NCBI GenBank assembly: GCA_945876205.1
Contig: CAMCNL010000010.1
Span: 1-33,250, forward strand
Direction of reading: 5' to 3'
Length of the DNA stretch: 33,250 nucleotides
Source of the DNA: Candidatus Sulfopaludibacter sp. SbA3
GTDB taxonomy: Bacteria > Acidobacteriota > Vicinamibacteria > Vicinamibacterales > UBA2999
How positions within the stretch are numbered: the first letter of the stretch is position 1; each line of letters starts with the position of its first letter. The position numbers were made by a program, and so were the translations under genes. A model generated the notes under the pieces. It was not told where the DNA came from, did not search any database, and worked only from the letters and a program-made list of their open reading frames with translations. This document shows positions 1-8,362 of the stretch, piece after piece.

Positions 1-2
1 TC

Positions 3-1319
3 CGTCCGCTCGTCCGCCTGGCCGGTCCGGTCGTCATGGCCGAGATCGGCTGGATGAGCATGGGCATCGTCGATACGCTGATGGTGGGGCCGCTGGGTGC
101 GGCGGCCATCGGCGCGACGGGAATGAGCAGCGCTGTGTTCACGGCGCTCGCGATCTTCGGCATGGGATTGAACCTCGGCCTCGATGCGCTGGTGTCACAG
201 GCGTTCGGCGCACGGCGGATCGAGGAGTGCGTCAGGTGGCTGCACCACGGCATCGCGCTCGCGTGTCTCGTGGCGCCGGTGGTCATGGCGCTGACGTGGG
301 TCGCCTTTGCCACGGTGGACTGGTGGGGACTGCACCCGGAGATCCGCGTGCTGGTCGCGAGCTACCTGCGCGTGATCTCGCTCGGCGCCTTTCCGCTGCT
401 GCTCTACTCGGCGATGCGTCGATACCTGCAGGGCCGGCACATCGTGCGGCCGGTGATGGTGGCCCTGATCACCGCCAATGTCGTCAACGCGGCCGCCAAC
501 TGGGTGCTGATTTACGGCCGGCTCGGCATGCCCGCGCTGGGCGTCGAGGGCTCCGCGTGGGCAACCTCGATCGCGCGGCTGTACATGGCGCTCTTCCTGC
601 TCGCGACCATCTACCGGGTGCACCGGCACGATCCCGAGCATCCCCGCATTCCCTTCATCATCGATGTCGCGCGGCTGAAGCGGCTCATCACCATTGGCTT
701 TCCGGCGGCGTCACAAATCACGCTGGAAGTGGGCGTCTTCGCCGCCGCGACGATGCTCGCGGGACGACTGGATCCGATCGCATCGGCGTCGAACCAGATC
801 GCGCTCAATGTCGTCAGCACGGCCTTCATGGTGCCGCTCGGCCTGGCATCGGCCGCGGCGGTGCGCGTCGGCCACGCGATCGGCGCCGGCGATCCGCACC
901 GCGCGGTGCAGACCGGCTGGACGGCGCTCGCGCTCGGAGCCGCGGTGATGGTGGCCATCGCCGTCGTGCTCTTCGCCTGGCCTGAGCCGCTCCTGCGGAG
1001 CTTTACCAGCGACGCGCGCGTCATCGACATCGGCATGCGGCTGCTGGCGATTGCCGCCGCATTTCAGTTGTTCGACGGAACGCAGGCCGTGGCGACAGGG
1101 GTGCTGCGCGGCCTCGGCGAGACCCGCATGCCGATGATCGTCAACGTCATCGGACACTGGGTGTTCGGCCTGCCGATCGGCTACGCGCTGTGCTTCGTCT
1201 TCGGCTGGGGCGTGATCGGGCTGTGGGTGGGACTCTCGATCGGACTCGTCATCGCCGGCATGGCACTCACGGTGGAGTGGGCACGCCGGACGAGACAGAT
1301 CCTCGCTATTTCTTCGTAG
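3..1319 (+). CDS. MATE family efflux transporter (5' end cut by window)
   Basis: Inner-membrane exporter of the MATE family, which moves cationic drugs or metabolites out of the cell using a Na+ or H+ gradient. The reading frame is open from the first bases of the window, and the residues before the first ATG (RPLVRLAGPVV at 3-35) match the usual first MATE helix, followed by the GIVDTLMVG motif. The gene therefore starts upstream and the ATG at 36 is internal. About 12 hydrophobic helices and two pseudo-symmetric halves are apparent, and the second half has the typical GLGETRMP segment. About 440 residues are present, against roughly 450 for the family. The 3' end overlaps the convergent DsbA-like gene by 14 bases. 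The substrate cannot be told from sequence. Confidence 0.9.
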   Translation, partial: RPLVRLAGPVVMAEIGWMSMGIVDTLMVGPLGAAAIGATGMSSAVFTALAIFGMGLNLGLDALVSQAFGARRIEECVRWLHHGIALACLVAPVVMALTWVAFATVDWWGLHPEIRVLVASYLRVISLGAFPLLLYSAMRRYLQGRHIVRPVMVALITANVVNAAANWVLIYGRLGMPALGVEGSAWATSIARLYMALFLLATIYRVHRHDPEHPRIPFIIDVARLKRLITIGFPAASQITLEVGVFAAATMLAGRLDPIASASNQIALNVVSTAFMVPLGLASAAAVRVGHAIGAGDPHRAVQTGWTALALGAAVMVAIAVVLFAWPEPLLRSFTSDARVIDIGMRLLAIAAAFQLFDGTQAVATGVLRGLGETRMPMIVNVIGHWVFGLPIGYALCFVFGWGVIGLWVGLSIGLVIAGMALTVEWARRTRQILAISS

Positions 1320-2343
1320 CGCGCTCCAGCTCTTCGTCGATGATCGAGACGAAGGTTTCGTAAGGCTGCGCGCCCGCGATCAGCCGGCCGTTGATGAAGA
1401 GCGCCGGCGTCGACTGGACGCCCAGGCCGGTGCCGACGCCCATCTGCTCCTGCACGCGGTCGCTGTATTTCGCCGTGTCGAGACAGGCATTGAACTTCGC
1501 CGCATCGAGACCGGCGTCGGCCGCGTACTTCTTCAGGAACTCGGGCTGCAGCGCCTGCTGGTTCGTGAACAGGCGGTCGTGGTATTCCCAGAACTTGCCC
1601 TGCTCGCGCGCGCAGTTGCCGGCTTCGGCTGCCTTGAACGCCTGCGGATGGATTGAGGTGAGCGGAAAATCCTTCCAGACGATCCGCACGCGGTCGCCGT
1701 ATTTCTCGCGCACCTGCTTGAGCGTCGGCACCACGCGCTGGCAGAACGGGCACTGGAAATCCGAGAACTCGACGATCGTCACCGGCGCATTCGCCGGTCC
1801 GGTCACCGCGTCGTCGGCGCCGACGGCCACCTGCGTGCGTGGCGCATCCATGAGCAGGCGGATCGGAGGACCAGCCTTGCGTAATTCCGCGATCACGGCC
1901 TGCTGCGCGCTCGTGCGCTGCTGCTGGTCGAGATACTGGCGGATCGACGGGGAGACGTCCGCGAGCGCCCGGCCCTGCATCTGTCCCTGGTTCTGCTCGT
2001 AGAACGTGACGATGTCGGCGTCGGTCACCGGCTTGATGCGCTTGCCGACCTCGGCCTGCATGTACTGCTCGGCGGTCACGCCTCTCGTCTTGGCGGCCTG
2101 CTGGATCACGCTGTCGGCGATGATCTCGTCGAGTGCGTCCTTCCGGCCGTCGTACATCGCCTGCAGCGCCTGCGCATGCGGCCCGGGGGCCGACTTCTGC
2201 CAGTGCTCGTCAAGCTCCTTGACGGTGATCGTGCGCTCGCCAACGCGGGCGGCGGCATCCGTTCCGGCCGTGGACGTCTGCTGCGCCGGCGCTGAGCACG
2301 CGAGCGCCAGCACGAGAGCCGCGGCGATGGACAAAACGCGCAT
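1306..2343 (-). CDS. Periplasmic DsbA-like thioredoxin-fold protein with SurA-like N-terminal domain
   Basis: Secreted protein-folding factor. With the ATG at 2343 it has 345 residues. A signal peptide covers about 1-20 (cleavage near SAPA/QQ; a cysteine at 16 makes a lipoprotein possible, though the lipobox is weak). A helical SurA-N-like region covers about 30-155. A DsbA-type thioredoxin domain follows from about 175, with active site C198-P-F-C201 and the cis-proline segment STPALFING. CPxC is typical of disulfide oxidases or isomerases rather than cytoplasmic thioredoxins. ATGs at 2355 and 2352 are in frame; the one at 2355 forms an ATGA overlap with the stop of the upstream ABM gene, so translation is probably coupled. 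I prefer 2343 because it gives a clean signal peptide. Redox partner unknown. Confidence 0.85.
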   Translation of the reverse strand: MRVLSIAAALVLALACSAPAQQTSTAGTDAAARVGERTITVKELDEHWQKSAPGPHAQALQAMYDGRKDALDEIIADSVIQQAAKTRGVTAEQYMQAEVGKRIKPVTDADIVTFYEQNQGQMQGRALADVSPSIRQYLDQQQRTSAQQAVIAELRKAGPPIRLLMDAPRTQVAVGADDAVTGPANAPVTIVEFSDFQCPFCQRVVPTLKQVREKYGDRVRIVWKDFPLTSIHPQAFKAAEAGNCAREQGKFWEYHDRLFTNQQALQPEFLKKYAADAGLDAAKFNACLDTAKYSDRVQEQMGVGTGLGVQSTPALFINGRLIAGAQPYETFVSIIDEELERATKK

Positions 2344-2351
2344 GTCGGCCA

Positions 2352-2645
2352 TCATACAATGTGGTAACGCCGGATGTCCGGCGGCACGTCCACGAGCGGC
2401 TCCACGTCCGCAATGGCGGTCTTCAGGTGCGTGGTTTCGCCGTGCCGGTCGACCTCCTGGTCGCTGCCCCACCGCTCCACAAAACAGAACTCACGCGGCT
2501 CCAGCGGGTTGAACAACAGGTCGTATTGGTAGCAGCCGAGCTCGCGGCGCGTCGGCGCGATGAGCGCCGTCAGCACGGTCTTGAGCGCCTCTTCCTTGCC
2601 GGGCTTGGCGATAAAGCGAGCGACAACATGAACGCTAGCAGACAT
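2352..2645 (-). CDS. ABM-family (putative quinol) monooxygenase
   Basis: Small 97-residue protein of the antibiotic biosynthesis monooxygenase (ABM, YgiN-like) ferredoxin-fold family, probably a cytoplasmic dimer. The conserved beginning VARFIAKPGKEE, the central GCYQYDLLFNP and the FVERW strand are all visible, and the length is normal for the family. Members oxidise quinols or aromatic polyketides without cofactor or metal, but many are of unknown role. It lies upstream of the DsbA-like gene and overlaps it by a few bases, so the two are probably co-transcribed. The stretch upstream of its ATG consists of a heptamer repeat with no recognisable Shine-Dalgarno sequence. Confidence 0.8.
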   Translation of the reverse strand: MSASVHVVARFIAKPGKEEALKTVLTALIAPTRRELGCYQYDLLFNPLEPREFCFVERWGSDQEVDRHGETTHLKTAIADVEPLVDVPPDIRRYHIV

Positions 2646-2646
2646 A

Positions 2647-2701
2647 GTTCTCAGTTCTGGGTTCCAGATTCCGGGTTCGGGTTCTAAGTTCCGGGTTCAG
2701 G
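2647..2701. repeat. GTTCNGG heptamer tandem array, about 8 units
   Basis: The whole gap between the ABM and TonB-receptor genes is a head-to-tail array of degenerate heptamers. Units begin at 2647, 2654, 2661, 2668, 2675 (6 bases only), 2681, 2688 and 2695, with consensus GTTCCGG. The last unit covers the TGA stop codon (2697-2699) of the minus-strand receptor gene. Shorter versions occur at 13269 and 19295. Confidence 0.85.
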
Positions 2702-4889
2702 GCAAGAATACGCGGACGCCGATGCGGACGCTTCTGGGCCAGCCGATCGTGCGCAGCGGGGTCCGTCCCACATCGTAGTCTGTGTCGAACAGATTTTCGA
2801 CGGCCGCGAACAGGTGCAGGCCACGCCTCAGCTGCTGGCTGGCCGACGCGTCAAATACGGTAAATCCTTCGAGGTTGAACACGTTGAGGTCATCGTCGAA
2901 CTGTGCGCCGATGACACGACTCTGCACGGAGCCGGTAAATCCGCGCGGATCCACGTAGGTGACGGTCCCGCCGAGCTGAAACGACGGCACCTGGGGCACG
3001 CGGTTTCCCTCGAGCGCGGGCTGAAACGGCGTGTTGGCGAACGTGGCGCGGGTGGCCACCGCCAGGGCGTCAATCGTCCACCGGGGATGCAGGCGAAGGT
3101 CCGCCTCGAACTCGACGCCGGTCGCGTGCACGGAGTCGGTGTTCTGGCGCTGTCGCGTGATCGCCGCACCGATCTGGCTGATCGTGACATTGGTAATCGC
3201 GTTGTCGAGCTCGTTGGCAAACGCCGTCACGCGCGCCGACACGCCGCGCTTCGACCACAGGATCCCGCCTTCGACGCCCGTCAGACGCTCGGGATTCAGC
3301 TCGGGATTCGGGTTGGTGACGATGCTGCCGACGCTGAAGCCGCGATGCAGCTCGTTGAGCGTCGGCGTGCGATGGCCGCGGTAGACGGAGGCATGGACCG
3401 ACGTCGCATCGGAGGCGCGCCAGCCAAGCGACGCGCGCGGGCTGATGAACGTCGCCGAGTGTTCGGGCAGTGCCGTGTTCGGCGTTGAATTCCAGAAGTC
3501 GGTGCGCACGCCGAGTACGACGGTCAGGCTTTCGTGAGGCGCGGCGCTGATGCGTCCGAACACCGCACTGTCCTTCTCGGTGCCACCGGCGAGGAACGGG
3601 CCGGACTGCACGCCGAGCGTCGAGTAGCGGAACTCTTCGACCGTCGACGTAGTGCGCTTGGTGTCGGCGCCGACGAGCAACACGTTCGATCCCCAGCCGC
3701 GCGTCCACTGCGCCGACGCGTTGCCGAAGTCGCTCGGCAGCGTCTGCTCGAGCGTCAACCGCTCGGTGTTCCGCCCCGCCAGCACCGCGCTGAACGTCTG
3801 GTGATACGACTGCGTGCCGATGGCGCCGCGAACGATCCACGCACCGCTCGCTGCCGCGCCGCCCGCCTCGCCTGAGCCCTGCGTCCACTTGGTGGAGTTG
3901 ACGGTCAGCGGCGTGCCGTTGCCGCGGTCCTCCTTGTACAAGCTCAGTCTCGCCGCGGCGTGCCACGGTCCGGGGTTGTATCCCCCGCCGAAGAAGCCGG
4001 TCGTGTAGTCGCTGTCCGCTTCGACGTCGACGGCCCCCCGCGATTCTTCGCCGACGACCGGAACGCCGTCGGTGCGGAGCCATTCGCCGGCGGCGTCGTA
4101 ATTCCACCCACGACGCTGCGCGCCGCCAAAGCCCGAGAACTTTGCCGTGCCGTGCGAGCCCGCCTCGGTCGTCGCGCGCAGGCGCGTGCGTCCCGGCGCG
4201 AACGTCAGCACCTGCACCACGCCGCCGAGCGCGTCGGCGCCATACAGATCGCCGGTCGCGCCGCGCACGACCTCGACGCGCTCGATGGCCGCGAGCGGCA
4301 CGCGGTTCCAGTAGACCCAGCTGCCGAACGCGTCGTTCAGCGGCACGCCGTCGGCGAGGACCAGCGTTCGGCTCGCGCCCGAGCCCGACACGCCGCGTAG
4401 CGTCACGCCCTGCGTGGTGGGATTCGAGACCCGCGATGACGATCGGCGGAACAGGCTGAAGCCTGGCGTCCCTCGCAGCGCATCATCGAGCGATCCCGCC
4501 GCCGACGTCAGCAACTCCGCGGCGGTGACCACCGTCGTCGCAGTCGGCGTCGAGAGCCGCTCCGCGCCACGGGACGCGGTGACGACGATGTCGTCGGTGA
4601 TGGAGGCTGGATACAGGACGAGCCGCACGCCGTCGGTCGTGCCGGCGACCGTCAGGACCGCGGGCGCGAACCCGCGAGCGGTCGCCCGCACGACGGCTTC
4701 ACCGTCGGGGGCGTCGGCGAGGTCAAAGGTGCCCGAGTCGCTGGTCATGACCGACGCGGTGCCGGCGGTGACGGTGGCTCCCGGGACGGGCGCCCCGGAC
4801 GCGTCGACGACGCTTCCCGCGACGCGGGAAGCCGCATCCGCCGCGGAGGACAGGACAAAGCAGAAAATGACAACGAATACCGCGCGCAT
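2697..4889 (-). CDS. TonB-dependent outer-membrane receptor
   Basis: Ligand-gated outer-membrane barrel powered by TonB-ExbBD, 730 residues from the ATG at 4889. A signal peptide (residues 1-19, ending SSAADA) is followed by a carboxypeptidase-regulatory-like beta domain to about 90, a TonB box (DDIVVTASR), a plug domain of about 120 residues with LRGVSGSGASRTLVLADGVP and the IERVEVVRG motif, and a barrel ending in VRIGVRVFLP. The TonB box and following TTVVTAAEL resemble BtuB, so a corrinoid or siderophore ligand is possible but unproven. I saw no cobalamin riboswitch in the 62-base leader. A TTG at 4931 would extend the frame but place 14 residues before the signal peptide, so I rejected it. 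Confidence 0.9.
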   Translation of the reverse strand: MRAVFVVIFCFVLSSAADAASRVAGSVVDASGAPVPGATVTAGTASVMTSDSGTFDLADAPDGEAVVRATARGFAPAVLTVAGTTDGVRLVLYPASITDDIVVTASRGAERLSTPTATTVVTAAELLTSAAGSLDDALRGTPGFSLFRRSSSRVSNPTTQGVTLRGVSGSGASRTLVLADGVPLNDAFGSWVYWNRVPLAAIERVEVVRGATGDLYGADALGGVVQVLTFAPGRTRLRATTEAGSHGTAKFSGFGGAQRRGWNYDAAGEWLRTDGVPVVGEESRGAVDVEADSDYTTGFFGGGYNPGPWHAAARLSLYKEDRGNGTPLTVNSTKWTQGSGEAGGAAASGAWIVRGAIGTQSYHQTFSAVLAGRNTERLTLEQTLPSDFGNASAQWTRGWGSNVLLVGADTKRTTSTVEEFRYSTLGVQSGPFLAGGTEKDSAVFGRISAAPHESLTVVLGVRTDFWNSTPNTALPEHSATFISPRASLGWRASDATSVHASVYRGHRTPTLNELHRGFSVGSIVTNPNPELNPERLTGVEGGILWSKRGVSARVTAFANELDNAITNVTISQIGAAITRQRQNTDSVHATGVEFEADLRLHPRWTIDALAVATRATFANTPFQPALEGNRVPQVPSFQLGGTVTYVDPRGFTGSVQSRVIGAQFDDDLNVFNLEGFTVFDASASQQLRRGLHLFAAVENLFDTDYDVGRTPLRTIGWPRSVRIGVRVFLP

Positions 4890-4951
4890 CGGTCCGAATC
4901 TTACCGCCAACAGGTTTACTCCGTGGAACAATCGTTGCTAAGCTCGAAGTT

Positions 4952-5851
4952 ATGCGTCCTTTGCTCGTTTCCGGACTCCTTCTGCTCACGGCTGTCGTGG
5001 CCTCCACGCAGGAGCCGACGTTCAAGTCGAGCACCCGTATCGTCCCGGTCATCACCACCGTGACCGACGCGCAGGGGCGGCTGGTGCCGAATCTCGAACG
5101 CGAAGAGTTCACGATCCTCGATAACGGCAAGCCGCAGGACATCACCTTCTTCCAGAACGACGTTCAGCCGTTTACTGTCGTCGTGATGCTCGATTACAGC
5201 GCCAGCATGACCGCGAATCTCGACCTGCTGAAGAACGCCACGGAGCAGTTCCTCCTGCGCCTGCTGCCCGCCGACCGCGGGCAGGTCGGTTCCTTCAGCG
5301 ACAAGATCCAGTTCAGTGGCACGTTCACCAACAACCGCGACGATCTGATTTTCGCGCTGAACGATCTGCAGTTCGGCAACCCGACACGCCTCTACGATGC
5401 GATGGACGCGAGCATGGACATGCTCAAGGACGTTGACGGACGCAAGGTCGTCCTGATCTTCACCGACGGCGACGACACCTCCAGCCGCACCGGCTTTGGC
5501 CAGGTGCTCGATCACGCCCGCGATGACGAAGTGATGATCTATGCGATCGGCCTGGAGTCGGAGTATTTCAACGGGCAGCGGATGGTGCGCTCGCGTCCCG
5601 CCGGTTCGCTGAAGCGGCTCGCCGAGGAGACCGGCGGCGGCTACTTCGAGTTGAAGAAGACCGACGACCTGTCGCCGACGTTCAGCCGGGTCGCGCAGGA
5701 GCTGCACAGCCAGTACACGCTCGGGTTCACGCCGGCGGTGCTCGACGGCAAGGAACACAAGCTGCTGGTGCGCATGAAGCAGCCGGGGATGAACGGCCGC
5801 GCGCGGCGCTCGTACGTCGCCGCCTCCGACCGCCTGACGAGCACCCAGTAG
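4952..5851 (+). CDS. Secreted VWA-domain protein, acidobacterial VWFA-related family
   Basis: Exported 299-residue protein with a signal peptide (1 to about 19), a short beta domain (VTDAQGRLVPNLEREEF, typical of this family) and a von Willebrand A domain. The metal-ion-dependent adhesion site is intact: D81-x-S83-x-S85, a threonine in NPTRLYDAMD and aspartate in FTDGDD. The C-terminal beta region carries the SQYTLGFTP motif that marks the acidobacterial VWFA-related family. Such proteins probably bind other proteins in the periplasm or at the surface; the partner is unknown. It is transcribed divergently from the TonB receptor and is followed by a hairpin and the cyaY homologue. Two further members occur at 26237 and 27144. 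Confidence 0.88.
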   Translation: MRPLLVSGLLLLTAVVASTQEPTFKSSTRIVPVITTVTDAQGRLVPNLEREEFTILDNGKPQDITFFQNDVQPFTVVVMLDYSASMTANLDLLKNATEQFLLRLLPADRGQVGSFSDKIQFSGTFTNNRDDLIFALNDLQFGNPTRLYDAMDASMDMLKDVDGRKVVLIFTDGDDTSSRTGFGQVLDHARDDEVMIYAIGLESEYFNGQRMVRSRPAGSLKRLAEETGGGYFELKKTDDLSPTFSRVAQELHSQYTLGFTPAVLDGKEHKLLVRMKQPGMNGRARRSYVAASDRLTSTQ

Positions 5852-5873
5852 GGCGGGTCCTTTCGGACCCGCC
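5852..5873 (+). repeat. GGCGGGTCC palindrome (hairpin) before cyaY
   Basis: A perfect 9-base inverted repeat (GGCGGGTCC, loop TTTC, GGACCCGCC) begins directly after the VWA stop codon and ends 8 bases before the cyaY start. There is no T-tract, so it is not a classical intrinsic terminator. Related palindromes with the same TAGGGCGGGTC lead-in occur at 24538-24594. Confidence 0.8.
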
Positions 5874-5881
5874 GGCACACA

Positions 5882-6190
5882 ATGACCGAACAAGAGTTTC
5901 GAATCGAATCCGATCGCGCGATCGAAGACGCGCGGCGCGCGCTGATGCCGCTGGCCGATGAGCTCAATTTCGAAATCGAGCTGCAGAACGGCGTGATGCA
6001 GGTCGTCTTCGAGGAGCCCGCGCCCGTCAAGTTCGTCATCAGTCCCAACGCCCCCGTGCGCCAGCTCTGGGTGTCGGCGATGTCACGCAGCTTCAAGCTG
6101 CCGTGGTCACCCGAGGCGTCCGCATTCGCGCTCGAAGGCGAATCGCTCGTCCCTCTCCTCGAACGCCTCATCCGGCAGCAACTCGCGTAA
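5882..6190 (+). CDS. cyaY: Frataxin-like iron-binding protein CyaY
   Basis: Probable frataxin, 102 residues (E. coli CyaY has 106), expected to bind iron and regulate cysteine-desulfurase-driven Fe-S cluster assembly in the cytoplasm. The N-terminal helix is acidic (E3, E5, E9, D11, E15, D16), as in the frataxin iron-binding ridge. The central sheet shows LQNGVMQVVFEE then FVISPNAPVRQLWVSA, which lines up with the CyaY segment containing NRQEPLHQVWLA, including the conserved Gln-x-Trp. The C-terminal helix LVPLLERLIRQQL also fits. No isc or suf gene is adjacent. No Shine-Dalgarno is visible because the palindrome occupies the leader. The call rests on motif memory rather than a profile search. 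Confidence 0.8.
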   Translation: MTEQEFRIESDRAIEDARRALMPLADELNFEIELQNGVMQVVFEEPAPVKFVISPNAPVRQLWVSAMSRSFKLPWSPEASAFALEGESLVPLLERLIRQQLA

Positions 6191-6208
6191 CCTCGAACAT
6201 CTGCGGCG

Positions 6209-8362
6209 ATGCGCACCGTTCGGTTTCCACTCCTCGCACTTGTCCTCGTCGCCGCATCCACCGGCGACGCGCATGCGCAGGTCGACATCGCCGCGATTCG
6301 CGCGACCAAGACCATCGCGGCGATCAGGATCGACGAGCCGATCGTGATCGACGGAGCGCTCACCGAGCCAGCGTGGGCGCGAGCCCAGGTGGGCCGTGAG
6401 TTCTACCAGCAGGAGCCCGACGCCGGCGTGCCGACGACCGAGCCGAGCGAAATCCGCTTTCTCTACGATGACGACGCGCTCTATTTCGCCGGCACCTTCT
6501 TCGACAGCGACCCGCGCGGCCCGATCGTCGACGAGCTGAAGCGCGATTTCGAGGGGCGCAACGGCGACATCGTCGGCCTCAGCCTCGACACGTTCGGCGA
6601 CTACACCGCCTACAACTTCAATCTCAACGCGGCCGGCGCGCTGCGCGACACGCAGTCGCACGAAGACGGGCGCCAGTTCAACGCCAACTGGGACGGAGTC
6701 TGGACGGCGCGCACGACGCGCTTCGACGACAGGTGGATCGTCGAGGCGATGATTCCGTTCAAGACGATGCGCTTCCCCGAGTCGGAAGAGCAGGACTGGG
6801 CGATGAACGTCTTCCGGTTGATCCGCCGCAAGAACGAGTTCACCTATTGGTCGCCGCAACCGAGACAGTTCAGCAACTACAAGATCTCGTACGGCGGGCG
6901 GCTGACCGGCATCCGCAACGTGCGGTCCGGGCGCAACATTCAGATCAAGCCGTTTCTCACGGGTGCGTTCTCGAACCTGAGGTTTCCCACCGTCGATCGC
7001 AAGTGGGACGGCGACGGCGGCATCGACGCCAAGGTCGGGATCGGTACGTCGCTCGCGCTCGACATGACGGTGCATACCGACTTCTCGCAGGTCGAGGCCG
7101 ACGAGCAGCAGATCAACCTGACGCGCTTCTCATTGTTCTTCCCCGAGAAGCGCGAATTTTTTCTTGAAAACCAGGGCGCGTTCCGCATTGGCGATTTGAC
7201 GGGCCGCACGCTGATTCCGTTCTTCAGCCGGCGCATCGGCCTGTCGCCGGCCGGCGAGCCGATTCCGATCTTCGGCGGCGCGCGGCTGACGGGACGCCAG
7301 GGCGATTACACGGTTGGCCTGCTCAACATCCAGACCGAGGGCATCAACGGACTGCCCGGCGACAACTTCACGACGCTGCGCACCGCGCGCAACTTCGGCG
7401 GATCGTCGGTGGGCGGGTTCTACCTCGGTCGCGAAGCCTCTGGCGCCGCCGGACACAACCGTGTCGCTGGCGGCGACGTCCACCTGACGTTCCGGCGGAC
7501 GATGGATTTCAACGCCTTCGCGATGGGCAGCACGACGACCGGCGGCCAGAGCGGCGCCGCGGGACGCGCGGCGTTCAGCCTGGCCGAGCGCCGCTATTCC
7601 GTCGACCTCGCCTACACCAACATCGCACCGGAGTTTCGCAACGATCTCGGATTCATCGCGCGCGGTGATATCGGACTCTTGCTGTGGGACACGGCGTACT
7701 ACATTCGATCGACCCGGCCCGACAGCCGATGGCGGCAGGTCGCGTTCGGCACGCACGGCGAGCGATTCGATGACAGCGGTCACACCGCGCTCAACAGCGA
7801 GTGGCTGAGCGGATACGTGCGGCAGGATTTCTCCGACAGCGGCATCCTGAACACGAGTGTCGACTCGTACTACGAGCGGTTGACGCAGCCCTTTGCCGTC
7901 AGCCGCGGCGTGTCGATTCCGGTCGGGGAGTATCGCTTCGCGCAGGTGAAGAGCCGGTACAGCTCGAATCCCAGCCGGCCGCTGGCGTTCAGCGCAGACG
8001 TGAACGCGGGCGAGTTCTACTCGGGGACGATTCGCGGATTTGCTGGCAGCGTGCGGTGGAGGCTGAATGCCAACCTGGCGGCGTCAACGGCCTTCGAGAC
8101 CAACGACGTCAGCCTGCCGCAGGGGGCGTTCGACACGCAGCTCGCGAGGTTCAGGGTCGACTACTCGTTCAACACGCGGATGTTCCTGAACACCTTCGTG
8201 CAATACAACAGCGCGACGTCGAGCTGGCTCACCAACATCCGCTATCGATTCATCTATCGTCCGCTCAGCGATTTCTATCTCGTCTACAACGACACGAGGT
8301 CCGCTGGCAGAAGGGGCCAGCGGACCGTCGCGTTCAAACACACGTTGATGCTGGCGTTCTAA
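6209..8362 (+). CDS. CBM9-like / DUF5916 outer-membrane protein
   Basis: Exported 717-residue protein. It has a signal peptide (1-24, ending DAHAQ), an N-terminal carbohydrate-binding-family-9-like domain (about 37-215, with PIVIDGALTEPAWARA and the YNFNLNAAGALRD segment), and a long beta-rich DUF5916 region with DFSQVEADEQQINLTRFSLFFPEKREFF split across its start. The region ends in alternating hydrophobic strands and a terminal phenylalanine (LMLAF), as expected for an outer-membrane barrel. Function in this family is not established; CBM9 suggests glycan contact, but many DUF5916 proteins are called only outer-membrane proteins. It starts 18 bases after cyaY. Its stop overlaps the stop of the convergent OmpA gene by 4 bases. 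Confidence 0.85.
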   Translation: MRTVRFPLLALVLVAASTGDAHAQVDIAAIRATKTIAAIRIDEPIVIDGALTEPAWARAQVGREFYQQEPDAGVPTTEPSEIRFLYDDDALYFAGTFFDSDPRGPIVDELKRDFEGRNGDIVGLSLDTFGDYTAYNFNLNAAGALRDTQSHEDGRQFNANWDGVWTARTTRFDDRWIVEAMIPFKTMRFPESEEQDWAMNVFRLIRRKNEFTYWSPQPRQFSNYKISYGGRLTGIRNVRSGRNIQIKPFLTGAFSNLRFPTVDRKWDGDGGIDAKVGIGTSLALDMTVHTDFSQVEADEQQINLTRFSLFFPEKREFFLENQGAFRIGDLTGRTLIPFFSRRIGLSPAGEPIPIFGGARLTGRQGDYTVGLLNIQTEGINGLPGDNFTTLRTARNFGGSSVGGFYLGREASGAAGHNRVAGGDVHLTFRRTMDFNAFAMGSTTTGGQSGAAGRAAFSLAERRYSVDLAYTNIAPEFRNDLGFIARGDIGLLLWDTAYYIRSTRPDSRWRQVAFGTHGERFDDSGHTALNSEWLSGYVRQDFSDSGILNTSVDSYYERLTQPFAVSRGVSIPVGEYRFAQVKSRYSSNPSRPLAFSADVNAGEFYSGTIRGFAGSVRWRLNANLAASTAFETNDVSLPQGAFDTQLARFRVDYSFNTRMFLNTFVQYNSATSSWLTNIRYRFIYRPLSDFYLVYNDTRSAGRRGQRTVAFKHTLMLAF

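Noticed and set aside
4890-4951. Cobalamin riboswitch before the BtuB-like receptor
   Set aside because: The leader is only 62 bases and contains no B12-box-like sequence.
4916-5893. A 325-codon minus-strand frame across the VWA gene
   Set aside because: Antisense to a gene with an intact MIDAS and signal peptide; no recognisable protein features.
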